DNA of 64,000 bases from Oscillospiraceae bacterium NTUH-002-81 (lineage in GTDB: Bacteria > Bacillota > Clostridia > Lachnospirales > Lachnospiraceae): assembly GCA_032620915.1 (NCBI GenBank), contig CP136052.1, positions 527,001 to 591,000 of the forward strand, written 5' to 3'. A program made the position numbers and the translations under genes. The notes beneath the pieces are model-generated. The model had not been told where the DNA came from and searched no databases. It saw only the letters and a list, made by a program, of their open reading frames with translations. Shown here piece by piece: positions 16,532-24,247 of the stretch; within the stretch, counting starts at the first letter, position 1; each line of letters begins with the position of its first letter.

Positions 16532-17184
16532 TTTCTTTAAAAAATCTGCAACAAAACGGCTACTTGCGTACAGATATGGTGCGAGGAAAGGAAATCTGAC
16601 TTTTTTTGAAAACAGGTCATCAAATCGGTGGTTGCTGTCCCTATATGATGTGAAAGAAGAAACGTTTTTCAATTTCAACTTAACAATCCGTAGTTGCCGT
16701 TCCCTATATGGAGCAAAGAAAATCTTTTATTCCACAGTTGGCAGTTACGGCGTTGCATGGGTAGTTAGGGGGTGAAAAGAAAATCAGATTTTTTCATCAT
16801 CAACTTAGCAGAATGACACTTTCTTTCCCTATATGGTACAGGAAAAGAAAAAAAGTTTGGAAGATTGGTTACGCTTCTGTTCTTTTCCAACGCGGTATAT
16901 AGGAAAGATGATTTTCTTCTTTCGTGTTCTTTGACAACTGAATAAAGCAGTTCAATACGTTTGACAGACAGCGAGCCGTTGAAACAGATACGCCATGACC
17001 TTTTCCCTGCTAAAGTGAGCGAACCTTATCTGTGTTCCTGTAAGAAACTTGTCCTTTCCTACCGCCATGACCTGTCCTGTCTGATAATGATACTCCCGTA
17101 CAGCCACAGCTTGAGCGTTCAGAGCGTCGCACGCAATGGGTACGGCTACATAAGAACTATGCAGAGGTGGAACTCCTGTGGGCT
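16532..17184. other. repeat-rich region downstream of mobT (possible single-strand origin)
   Basis: About 650 nt without a convincing start-to-stop gene. The left half has the degenerate repeat array listed separately. Around 16930-16975 two TTGACA-like boxes occur. From about 17068 the frame of the next small protein is already open (...QLERSERRTQWVRLHKN...), suggesting a remnant of a longer gene. In ICEBs1 and Tn916 a single-strand origin lies downstream of the relaxase gene, so part of this region may have that role. Confidence 0.45.
16560..16850. repeat. degenerate direct repeats, about 60-70 bp period
   Basis: A motif around CCCTATATGG followed by a purine-rich AAAGAAAA stretch recurs. 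Clear copies have cores near 16572 (CAGATATGGT), 16641 (CCCTATATGAT), 16704 (CCCTATATGGA) and 16830 (CCCTATATGGT), with a weak copy near 16756. Core spacings are 69, 63 and 126 (two periods). Confidence 0.55.
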
Positions 17185-17412
17185 ATGACAAAAGCCGTTG
17201 AATTGCTTAGAAAAGATTTTTACAGAAAGGGGGTATGTGTTATTGCTGATATTGTAAAAACAAGGCAGGTAAAGACGAATAATAAGCGTGGCATTGGCAA
17301 CAGAGGAAAAACAAAAATTGTTGTAAAAGAGCATTTTTCCGAAAAGGGAAAGACAATGGGAGAACTTCTGACAGATGTTATGCTGGAAAAAGCAAAGCAG
17401 ACAATCGCATAA
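17185..17412 (+). CDS. TnpW-like small transposon protein
   Basis: A small basic protein (75 aa from ATG 17185) ending IVVKEHFSEKGKTMGELL-TDVMLEKAKQ. The C-terminal part resembles the TnpW-type proteins that precede TnpX/TndX recombinases (basic stretch, V.EHFS....TM...L pattern). The start is uncertain. ATG 17185 is far from the best ribosome site, and AAAGGGGG at 17226 would suit a shorter product beginning near IADIVKTRQV but without a standard start codon. The reading frame is open further upstream. It lies 111 nt before the recombinase and its promoter. The role in this family is not established. Confidence 0.5.
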   Translation: MTKAVELLRKDFYRKGVCVIADIVKTRQVKTNNKRGIGNRGKTKIVVKEHFSEKGKTMGELLTDVMLEKAKQTIA

Positions 17413-17437
17413 AATCGGTGCAGTTGTAAGAAATAGA

Positions 17438-17498
17438 TTGAATGACAAAAAGTACCCGTGTTATACTTTACTTGCAAGCAGGTATTGTAAACACGGGT
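17438..17498 (+). promoter_or_regulatory. recombinase promoter with 9-bp inverted repeat
   Basis: TTGAAT (17438-17443), 18-bp spacer, TATACT (17462-17467). Perfect 9-bp arms ACCCGTGTT (17454-17462) and AACACGGGT (17490-17498) overlap the -10 box and lie just past the start site, as expected for an operator. The recombinase ATG is 25 nt after the right arm, with AAAGGAGG between. Confidence 0.55.
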
Positions 17499-17523
17499 TA
17501 GTTATAAAGGAGGATAACTGACA

Positions 17524-19137
17524 ATGAAACAACAGATTTACAATACTGCACTTTATCTTAGGTTAAGCCGAGATGATGAATTACAGGGCGAAAGTTCCAG
17601 CATTACCACACAAAGAAGTATGTTGCGTCTATATGCAAAAGAACATCATTTGAATGTGATTGATGAGTATATTGATGACGGCTGGTCGGGAACAAATTTT
17701 GAAAGACCGAGTTTCCAGAGAATGATTGAAGATATAGAGGCAGGAAAAATCAACTGTGTTGTAACGAAAGACCTTTCCCGACTTGGCAGAAATTATATTA
17801 TGACAGGACAATATACAGAATTGTATTTTCCCAGCCATAATGTCCGTTACATAGCGATTGACGACGGTGTAGACAGCGAAAAAGGCGAAAGTGAGATTGC
17901 ACCATTTAAGAATATCATCAATGAATGGGTGGCAAGAGATACAAGCCGTAAAGTGAAATCGGCATTTAAGACAAAATTTGCAGAGGGTGCGTATTATGGG
18001 GCTTATGCTCCGTTAGGATATAAAAAACACCCCGACATCAAAGGAAAACTGCTGGTTGATGAGGAAACAAAATGGATTGTTGAAAAAATCTTCTCCCTAG
18101 CCTATCAAGGTTACGGTAGTGCCAAAATCACAAAGGTACTGCGAGAAGAAAAAGTTCCGACAGCGTCTTGGCTGAATTTCACAAGGTACGGTACTTTTGC
18201 ACACATCTTTGAGGGAAAGCCCGACAGCAAGCGTTATGAGTGGACGATTGCTCATGTTAAGGCAATTTTAAAAAGTGAAGTCTATATCGGAAACAGCGTT
18301 CATAATCGACAATCAACAGTTTCATTCAAGAGCAAGAAAAAAGTGCGTAAGCCCGAAAGTGAATGGTTTCGAGTAGAAAATACCCACGAACCGATTATTG
18401 ACAAAGAAGTGTTCTATCGTGTGCAGGAACAGATAAAATCAAGGCGTAGACAGACAAAGGAAAAAGCAACGCCGATATTTGCAGGGCTTGTCAAGTGTGC
18501 GGATTGTGGCTGGTCTATGCGGTTTGCGACAAATAAGGCAAATAAAACGCCATACAGTTATTATGCTTGCAGTTACTACGGGCAGTTTGGCAAAGGTACT
18601 TGTTCTATGCACTATATCCGTTATGATGTGTTGTATCAAGCCGTATTGGAACGATTGCAGTATTGGGCTAAGGCAGTACAGCAGGACGAAGAAAAGGTGT
18701 TGAATAAGATACAAAAGGCTGGCAATGCAGAGCGAATACGGGAAAAGAAGAAAAAGGCAAGTGCTTTGAAGAAGGCCGAGAACCGTCAAAATGAAATTGA
18801 CCGCTTGTTTGCGAAAATGTACGAAGATAGAGCCTGTGAGAAGATAACGGAACGAAACTTCATCATGCTGTCGGGAAAATATCAGAAAGAACAGATAGAA
18901 CTGGAACAGCAGATAACCAACCTAAGAGAAGAATTAAGTAAAATGGAACAGGATATGATAGGTGCTGAAAAGTGGATTGAGTTAATCAAGGAGTATTCCG
19001 TACCAAAGGAACTGACAGCACCGTTATTAAATGCAATGATAGAAAAAATCCTTATTCATGAAGCAACAACGAATGAGGACAATGAAAGAATACAAGAAAT
19101 AGAGATATACTACCGATTTATTGGAAAAGTAGACTGA
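17524..19137 (+). CDS. TndX-like large serine recombinase
   Basis: This 537-aa large serine recombinase is from a different branch than the two at 4.9 and 8.1 kb. The N-terminal resolvase domain has the catalytic serine in LYLRLSRDDELQGESSSI and the blocks VVTKDLSRLGRNYIMTGQY and YYGAYAPLGYKK. A recombinase domain follows, then a zinc ribbon (CADCGWSM near 323, CSYYG...CSMHYI near 345-361) and a coiled coil (about 385-490). It matches TndX of Tn5397 and TnpX of Tn4451 in layout and size, and should excise and integrate at GA dinucleotides. AAAGGAGG precedes ATG 17524. The right end of the element falls within about 30 nt of its stop, where host gene sequence begins. Confidence 0.92.
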   Translation: MKQQIYNTALYLRLSRDDELQGESSSITTQRSMLRLYAKEHHLNVIDEYIDDGWSGTNFERPSFQRMIEDIEAGKINCVVTKDLSRLGRNYIMTGQYTELYFPSHNVRYIAIDDGVDSEKGESEIAPFKNIINEWVARDTSRKVKSAFKTKFAEGAYYGAYAPLGYKKHPDIKGKLLVDEETKWIVEKIFSLAYQGYGSAKITKVLREEKVPTASWLNFTRYGTFAHIFEGKPDSKRYEWTIAHVKAILKSEVYIGNSVHNRQSTVSFKSKKKVRKPESEWFRVENTHEPIIDKEVFYRVQEQIKSRRRQTKEKATPIFAGLVKCADCGWSMRFATNKANKTPYSYYACSYYGQFGKGTCSMHYIRYDVLYQAVLERLQYWAKAVQQDEEKVLNKIQKAGNAERIREKKKKASALKKAENRQNEIDRLFAKMYEDRACEKITERNFIMLSGKYQKEQIELEQQITNLREELSKMEQDMIGAEKWIELIKEYSVPKELTAPLLNAMIEKILIHEATTNEDNERIQEIEIYYRFIGKVD

Positions 19138-19162
19138 TAAAGAGGGTTCATATCTTTAACTA

Positions 19163-20006
19163 AGGGAAACTGGATCGAATATGCCGGATCTAAGTATATT
19201 GGTTGAACTTGCTGATTATTATGACATTGAAATAAAAGAGCTCCTGGATGGAGAAAGGAGTTCGACCATGAACAAAGAGATGAAAGAAACATTAAACAAA
19301 GTAGCTGATTATGAAGATTGGGTAAAAGCAAAAAGCTTTAAAAGCCGGAAATCTTGCTTTTGCATCTATGTTCCTGATCAGTGTTGTAGCTATTATCATA
19401 CAGCTTCTATTGGCAGTAAATCTTCGTCTGGTGCTAGGTGAAACGTTAATTGCTCTGGTAGGCGGAATTGTATATGCGTTTATTATGGTACATAATGGCA
19501 TTTGGGATAAAGGCTTGTCTGCGAGAGAGGCACTATGGAGAGATTTCCTTACCAGTGTGATCTGTGCAGGAATTTTCTCTGTGTTTTATGGTATCTGCCT
19601 GAGAAGAATGGGGGCAACCGAGAAGCAAACGATATATTTCGCTTTACTTTTTCTGGGTGGAATTACAATCGTGGCATTTATTGTTCTCAGAGTATTATCA
19701 TATTTTAACCGGAACAGACGCCGGATTTCAGTTAATGAGGAGCAAAGAGATATTCCAACGACAAAGACAGGCAGTACAAAAATTTACAACGCTAAAGATA
19801 TAGTAGAAGCGGGAAGAATTATAGAACTTTTAAAAGAACAAGGAATTGCTGCTTTTTCACAGGAAGCGAGTGCAAGCGTCGCTATGCATGGTGCACCGGG
19901 ATTTGGTATGTATGGTGTGGATGTATTGGTGGAAGGTGATGAAGCGAAAAAGGCAATACAGATTATCGAAGCCGCAGATGATTCTCAAAGCAAAGAAAAA
20001 TTTTGA
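19163..20006 (+). pseudogene. XRE regulator with membrane and DUF2007-like domain, interrupted by the element and frameshifted
   Basis: The segment starts abruptly with ETGSNMPDLSILVELADYY-DIEIKELLDGER, the C-terminal end of a Cro/C1 helix-turn-helix domain that would normally read WETGS. The Trp codon is lost at the element junction (about 19160-19166), so the DNA-binding half is missing. The frame then runs into AAAA at 19340-19343; one A fewer restores KSFKAGNLAFASMFLISVV, four hydrophobic segments, and a C-terminal DUF2007-like domain (IVEAGRIIELLKEQGIAAFS...DVLVEGDEAKKAIQII). The original was probably a membrane-tethered regulator. The downstream piece also has its own ATG at 19368. Confidence 0.8.
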
Positions 20007-20031
20007 CATTTCTATGGAACCGTGATAATAT
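20003..20031 (+). promoter_or_regulatory. strong promoter for the antitoxin RNA
   Basis: TTGACA (20003-20008), 17-bp spacer, TAATAT (20026-20031), overlapping the stop of the upstream pseudogene. A start near 20038 would produce the short RNA described next. Confidence 0.65.
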
Positions 20032-20037
20032 GATTAT

Positions 20038-20128
20038 AGAAAAAGAGTGCTACCGATAGACGGTTAGTCCGATATAAAGTTAGACAAAAATTGCCGCTTA
20101 GTTTACCAGACTGGGGCGGCTATTTTTG
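20038..20128 (+). ncRNA. predicted type I antitoxin RNA
   Basis: From the promoter at 20003, a ~90-nt RNA would end at a GC-rich hairpin (GCCGC at 20083-20087 region with GGCGGC at 20116-20121) followed by TATTTTTG. It overlaps in antisense the 3' end of the toxin mRNA made from the other strand, including the last codons of the toxin. This is the arrangement of txpA/RatA and bsrG/SR4 in Bacillus. The limits are inferred from promoter and terminator patterns. Confidence 0.55.
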
Positions 20129-20218
20129 TGGTTTATGATTATCCTTACCGAATGTGTATCCGATACTAAAGCAGGTTAAGCCGAAGCCCACTACTGCTAT
20201 AAAATCTACAATACTCAT
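20120..20218 (-). CDS. holin-like type I toxin peptide (32 aa)
   Basis: The minus strand encodes MSIVDFIAVVGFGLTCFS... followed by IGYTFGKDNHKPQK and a stop: one hydrophobic helix (residues 4-23) and a polar, basic tail. This matches the putative holin-like toxin peptides (TxpA/BsrG class) of Firmicutes that depolarise or damage the membrane when an antisense RNA does not block them. A strong AAGGAGGG site precedes ATG 20218. A promoter lies at 20335-20363, and a convergent antisense RNA gene overlaps the 3' end. The leader contains a stable hairpin (AGAGGG/CCCTCT, 20269-20289) that could control translation. The family call rests on peptide character plus locus architecture. Confidence 0.75.
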   Translation of the reverse strand: MSIVDFIAVVGFGLTCFSIGYTFGKDNHKPQK

Positions 20219-20334
20219 TGGCTTAGCCCTCCTTTCCAGTGGATTCCCGTTCGGGTTTCTATGTAATCAGAGGGTCACAGTCCCTCTGCTGAAGGACTAA
20301 CCGCCTACCGTTGTATGGTAGCACCCATGCACTG

Positions 20335-20363
20335 ATTATAACAGTCAGAGTGTATGGCTACAA
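20335..20363 (-). promoter_or_regulatory. promoter of the toxin mRNA
   Basis: Reading the minus strand: TTGTAG (20358-20363), 17-bp spacer, TATAAT (20335-20340). The transcript would start near 20328 with a leader of about 110 nt before the toxin ATG at 20218. Confidence 0.55.
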
Positions 20364-20471
20364 CAGCAAATTAAAGTAAGTGCAACTATAATAATTGAAT
20401 TATGTAGGATACTTGCCGATATTGAAAAAAATAACAGTGGAATAAACTTCGGATTGGGAAGTAAATGATAT

Positions 20472-21338
20472 ATGGAAATTTTAACTACTAGGGAATGGGC
20501 AACTGTGATCTGGGCATTTATTTTATTTGTGTATGCAATGGTACATAGACAGATTAGAGAGGCATTTTGGAATGTTGTAAAAATATTCTTTGGTAAGAAG
20601 TTAAGAATACTTTGGGGGATTATTTTCCTTTATGTTTTGGGTATAACTTTAATATTTTATCAGTTACCGTTTTGGGATAATGCTTTTATTAAAGATATTA
20701 TAGTTTGGTTTGTCTTTTCAGGTTTGATATACTGCATGAATGCTGTTTCAAAAGAGGCAGATGAGGAATATATTAGAAAAGTTTTAAAAGATAATTTGAA
20801 ATTGACGATTGTTTTGGAATTTATTATTAGCACATTTACTTTCAACATATGGGTTGAATTGGTAATTATTCCGATCACAACAATAATTGTAATTATGAAT
20901 GTAATTGCAGAGCGCGAAGAGGAGTATGAGAAAGTACATAAGTTGCTAGATATGGTTCTTGCGGTGGCAGGATTTTGGATACTATACGAGACTATAAAGA
21001 TTGGAATACATGAATATAAAGAACTGGATGCATTAAATACTTTTATTAGTTTTATGATTCCTATTGTGTATTTAATACTAATTATACCGTTAGAATACAT
21101 ACTTGAACTTTATCCAAAATATGAAGTGTTGTTTGTCAGGATGTCATTTAAGGAAGCAAAAGATAAAAAAATTCAAAGAAGACATCGTTGGCTTGTGATA
21201 AAAGTATGTAAACTTTCAGTGCATAAAGTGATGCTCTTTCAAAAGAAATATTGGTGCAAAATGTATAGTAGAATGTCTGTAGCAGAATTTGAGAATCTGA
21301 TAAAAGAATTCAGGGGCGAATGCAATAATGAGAGATAA
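20472..21338 (+). CDS. hypothetical multi-pass membrane protein
   Basis: This 288-aa protein has about six hydrophobic segments, clear ones near residues 8-27, 43-63, 73-90, 110-150 (two), 160-178 and 190-212, then a basic cytoplasmic tail of about 75 residues (EAKDKKIQRRHRWLVIKV...). No enzymatic motif is seen. The start ATG 20472 has a weak upstream site (GGAAG). It stands alone, AT-rich like its neighbours, in the accessory region between a toxin locus and another membrane protein gene on the opposite strand. Function unknown. Confidence 0.6.
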   Translation: MEILTTREWATVIWAFILFVYAMVHRQIREAFWNVVKIFFGKKLRILWGIIFLYVLGITLIFYQLPFWDNAFIKDIIVWFVFSGLIYCMNAVSKEADEEYIRKVLKDNLKLTIVLEFIISTFTFNIWVELVIIPITTIIVIMNVIAEREEEYEKVHKLLDMVLAVAGFWILYETIKIGIHEYKELDALNTFISFMIPIVYLILIIPLEYILELYPKYEVLFVRMSFKEAKDKKIQRRHRWLVIKVCKLSVHKVMLFQKKYWCKMYSRMSVAEFENLIKEFRGECNNER

Positions 21339-21520
21339 TTTCTGTATTTCGGAATAAATAATTGGATTGATATATGAGTACATTTTGAGTGCAATTTTTA
21401 TGCCAGTCAAAATTATGCCTGCTAATATGGCGAATACAACAATGAAAAGTAGCGAAAACGCTATTGAAATTACAGAAATCAATCTCCTGTGAGACGAGTT
21501 TGAGTAAGTGGAAATAGAAG

Positions 21521-21559
21521 AGCCCTTAGCTGTGGGTAAAAACTCATAGCTAAGGGCTT
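21521..21559. terminator. bidirectional hairpin between convergent genes
   Basis: AGCCCTTAGCTGTG (21521-21534) pairs with CATAGCTAAGGGCT (21545-21558) with one mismatch, followed by TTT on the plus strand. It lies between the plus-strand gene ending 21338 and the minus-strand gene ending 21592. Confidence 0.6.
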
Positions 21560-21591
21560 TTGATGGGACTTTTGCCCATATTTGCGAGGTA

Positions 21592-22071
21592 TCAGACTTT
21601 GGGTAATGGTTTTAATAACACCGTTATTCCTAAAGCCGCTGGAATTATCAGTGGCAAGATTATCCATGCACTCTGGAACAGTACCCAGGAAAGAATCGAA
21701 AGAATAGAGAAAATTGTTATTTTTACATAGGCATCTGCTTTTAGCTTCTGTTTTTTCAGCATTACGATAGAGGATATTAACAGAATCAGGAATATTACAA
21801 ATAATAAAACAATCCCTACTGCCAGCAAAAAGGCTACAACTCCCGTCATTCCTCCAAGCAATGCTGTAAGCGAGCCTGGAAAGATAAGATATCCGCCTAT
21901 GTAGTCTCCATTTCCTCCAGAGTTGGTTGCCAGATTTATACCAGCTGTTGTGATTTTTGCAGCATGTCTGACAAGAAATAAAGATGCAATTCCGGCACAG
22001 AGAAAAAATGTCGTATAAATACCAATGAGTATTGTGGAAATTAGTGATCCAAGAGGGATTTTTTTTATCAT
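21592..22071 (-). CDS. small multi-pass membrane protein
   Basis: A 159-aa protein with four hydrophobic segments (about residues 8-33, 55-95 as two, and 120-150). A glycine-rich loop (NLATNSGGNGDYIGGY) follows the first. A basic KKQKLK turn separates the third and fourth. No known motif. It begins at ATG 22071 on the minus strand and ends at the shared hairpin. It resembles the general class of small four-helix membrane proteins in Firmicutes genomes; role unknown. Confidence 0.55.
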   Translation of the reverse strand: MIKKIPLGSLISTILIGIYTTFFLCAGIASLFLVRHAAKITTAGINLATNSGGNGDYIGGYLIFPGSLTALLGGMTGVVAFLLAVGIVLLFVIFLILLISSIVMLKKQKLKADAYVKITIFSILSILSWVLFQSAWIILPLIIPAALGITVLLKPLPKV

Positions 22072-22446
22072 TCATAGTATAAGTCCATTCTTTCTGCCAT
22101 AGAAATAATTGATGGGATTGCGTATGGATATCCGTTATCTTCATTTACTGCAAGCACACCGTGCCTGCTACACTTCTGAAGTCCCTTAACTGCTTAAATT
22201 TATATTATTATACAACTTTTTTTGATTCTTAGACAAGATGTGACCTTGGAATATTTAGTTTTGCAAGTGGGTTTTGTTTATTGTATTTTGCAATATAGCG
22301 TTGCATTCCTGAGCGAACTCGCTTATGATTTGAGTCGAAACATATTGTTATTATTCACAGCTACGGAGAAAGTGTTATCATTTCTGATAACAAATAATCT
22401 CTAAACAGAATTGATTAGTAATTGTCGGATTCGAGTAGTAAACAGG

Positions 22447-22484
22447 GAGCCGGGGAGTTGCTTTGATAGCGGGCTTCCCGGCTC
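22447..22484. terminator. GC-rich hairpin, terminator-like
   Basis: GAGCCGGGGAG (22447-22457) and CTTCCCGGCTC (22474-22484) pair at 10 of 11 positions. No U-run follows on the plus strand, and on the minus strand only short pyrimidine sequence follows. Confidence 0.35.
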
Positions 22485-22587
22485 TTGGTGTGTGGTGTGA
22501 TACCTTTTTGATACCTGAACAAATTATTCATCTTCGCCCTTAACATCAAGAGCTGTGGCAATTCAATGTTTTATTATGATTGTATAA

Positions 22588-22607
22588 ACATGGTGCTAGC
22601 ACCATGT
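22588..22607. promoter_or_regulatory. perfect 20-bp palindrome
   Basis: Half-site ACATGGTGCT with no loop, 165 nt before the Phd-type antitoxin gene. A 20-bp perfect dyad is unlikely by chance and suggests a dimeric or tetrameric DNA-binding protein such as a ribbon-helix-helix antitoxin or an element regulator. Confidence 0.6.
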
Positions 22608-22772
22608 GACAAGAACTAATAAGAGAAATTCTTTATGGTATGAATGACTCTAAAAGGGATCTGATTAGTCGATGAATACTGGGATTGCGGTAGGAAAGAG
22701 TTCATTGGATGAAATAAAATAGGTTGTATTTATCCTAAAATTTTCATATAATATAAAAAAGGAGATGATCAC

Positions 22773-23015
22773 ATGACGATAGATACAAATACCATGGTTT
22801 CAATTTCAGAAGCCAACCAGAATTTTTCAAAGGTTGCAAGACTGGTGGACGAGCGTGGATCAGCAGTTATTTTGAAGAATAATGTTCCAAGATACATTGT
22901 GATAGATTTTAGTAAAATGGATGAAGATGTTGTTGCGTTGGATGAAGACGTACTGAGTATATCGAAAAAACTTATGGAGCAAAACCGAGAAGCATATGAG
23001 GTATTGGCTAAATGA
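22773..23015 (+). CDS. Phd/YefM family antitoxin
   Basis: This 80-aa protein has the Phd/YefM N-terminal DNA-binding fold: MVSISEANQNFSKVARLVDERGSAVILKNNVPRYIVIDF (residues 8-47). The acidic C-terminal tail would neutralise the toxin. AGGAGATGATC precedes ATG 22773. It overlaps the Doc-like gene by 4 nt (ATGA type), the usual coupling of toxin-antitoxin pairs. Because the toxin is truncated, the antitoxin is probably an orphan that may still repress its own promoter. Confidence 0.88.
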   Translation: MTIDTNTMVSISEANQNFSKVARLVDERGSAVILKNNVPRYIVIDFSKMDEDVVALDEDVLSISKKLMEQNREAYEVLAK

Positions 23016-23239
23016 AGAGATTAAGCAAAGAACAGATTCTCTTGCTTCATTCTCAACTTATTCAGCAAACAGGCGGAAGTGATGGTGTCAGAGATTATGC
23101 TTTGCTGGAATCAGCAATAGAGGCACCATTTCAATCTTTTGGTGGCGACGAGTTATATCCAACGATACAGGCTAAAGCAGCAAGATTGGGATATGGTTTA
23201 ATAAAAAACCATTGTATACAAATGCATTTCAAAAATTGA
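23012..23239 (+). pseudogene. truncated Doc (death-on-curing, Fic-fold) toxin
   Basis: Only the first half of a Doc family protein remains: MKRLSKEQILLLHSQLI followed by QTGGSDGVRDYALLESAIEAPFQSFGGDELYPTIQAKAARLGYGLIKNH. A complete protein continues with the catalytic HPFxDGNKR motif and is about 125 aa. Here the sequence diverges right after KNH (about 23211), reads CIQMHFKN and stops. The catalytic loop is therefore lost and kinase-type toxicity is not expected. The break coincides with the start of an unrelated C-terminal gene fragment, indicating a deletion that joined two genes. Confidence 0.82.
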
Positions 23240-23583
23240 AACCAGGTAACGGAACGAGTTTGAAGGTATGTGTTAAAGCATTGATTGAAGAATACGGTAA
23301 GGATATTTTTGAAAAAGAAATGGAAGCAAATGGGGAGGAATTTTTATCTACAATGATAAACAGCCGTGTTCGTATAATGCACATAAAGCGGAATCAGAAA
23401 AATAAGTATTTTAATGGCAATGAATCTGTTTTGTATATTTTAAAACTAAGTTTATTATATCGCAGAATTTTATTGGATATTTTAGGTATTGAGAAGCAGA
23501 TGTATGCAGATAAATTGCAAAAGTGTGTGACAAGACTTAATAGGTGGAATGATACATTAGATAAGCTTCTTCTAAGACTATAA
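23212..23583 (+). pseudogene. C-terminal fragment of an unrelated gene
   Basis: The frame from about 23209 reads LYTNAFQKLKPGNGTSLKVCVKALIEEYGK and continues to 23583, 123 codons, in helical, basic sequence (RVRIMHIKRNQKNKYFNG, LLYRRILLDILGIEKQMY). It has no ribosome site and begins exactly where Doc homology ends, so it is best read as the 3' part of a larger gene fused there by deletion. The family is not identified with certainty; it resembles the helical C-terminal region of accessory defence-type or uncharacterised proteins. Confidence 0.55.
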
Positions 23584-23989
23584 GAGTGTGAAATATCTCT
23601 GGTTCTACAACAGTACAGTGGTTCTAAAAAGTTCTGAAACGAGATGCAGAATAGAAAAAATTGAAAATAGTAGTAAATCTGACGTCTGTACCCAACCGAT
23701 TTTACACCATGTAACAGAGAACGGAGTAGGGTTCGAATAATCCACACAATCACAAGATACCAGTAGTTATACGGATTAAAAGCAAATTTGCTTAATGATT
23801 GGCAACATTTTGTGATTATTCAAGAGATAAAAATTTAATTCAATATGCGAAGCGGAACAAAACAAATGGTAAGGTAGAATGTTCGATTTCAGGTCTGTCG
23901 GGATGTATTGGTGCTGAGCAATGCAAATTTTATTAAAAAAAGAATGTATATAAATAAATTGATTGGTACCATATGCGATATCATAACAA
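23584..23989. other. 406-nt gene-free gap
   Basis: AT-rich sequence with no credible ORF on either strand. GGTTCGAATAATCC near 23731 looks like the T-arm of a tRNA, but no acceptor stem or anticodon arm accompanies it. Nothing else stands out. Confidence 0.35.
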
Positions 23990-24247
23990 ATGTTAAAGTG
24001 GGATAAACTGATCACACGTATATGCAATTTATCGAAAGATCTCCGGTTTGATGAGTTACGGAAAGTATTGGAAAGCTACAGATACGAAATAAATGCACCA
24101 AGAAGTGGAAGCAGTCATTACACTTTCAGAAAGCAAGGATGTATGCCAATTACAATACCAAAGCATGAACCACTTAAGAAAGTATATATAGAAATGGTAA
24201 GGCAGATTGTAGAAGGCGAGGCTAAGAATGATGAAGACGCTGAATGA
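23990..24247 (+). CDS. hicA: HicA-type mRNA interferase toxin
   Basis: This 85-aa protein has the HicA double-stranded-RNA-binding-like fold with the catalytic histidine in PRSGSSHYTFRKQG (residues 43-56), followed by MPITIPKHEPLKKVYIEMVRQIVEG, all typical of the family. HicA cleaves mRNA and is neutralised by HicB. The ribosome site before ATG 23990 is weak. The downstream hicB starts inside its last codons (20-nt overlap). Because hicB is frameshifted in this sequence, an active HicA would be expected to be harmful. This makes either inactivity, a sequence error or another antitoxin likely. Confidence 0.85.
   Translation: MLKWDKLITRICNLSKDLRFDELRKVLESYRYEINAPRSGSSHYTFRKQGCMPITIPKHEPLKKVYIEMVRQIVEGEAKNDEDAE

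Larger units (their letters stand above)
22072..22772. other. 700-nt gap with regulatory-looking palindromes
   Basis: No convincing gene. It holds a GC-rich hairpin (22447-22484), a possible 13-codon tail of a minus-strand gene (stop at 22524-22526, reading IATALDVKGEDE), and a perfect 20-bp palindrome (22588-22607). The first 200 nt are AT-rich with a short AGCGA/TCGCT hairpin near 22312. Confidence 0.4.

Noticed and set aside
20660..21100. Minus-strand ORF of 146 codons inside the membrane-protein gene
   Set aside because: It is fully antisense to a gene with better start and composition, and its hydrophobic residues mirror the hydrophobic codons of the other strand.
21216..21482. Minus-strand ORF of 88 codons, hydrophobic, overlapping the end of the 20472-21338 gene
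   Set aside because: It needs a TTG start with the ribosome site too close, and half of it is antisense to a better supported gene. It could be a degraded remnant, but I cannot support it.
23725..23745. tRNA-like GGTTCGAATAATCC
   Set aside because: Only a T-arm-like motif is present; no acceptor stem, D-arm or anticodon arm surrounds it. No tRNA or rRNA gene was seen in the window.
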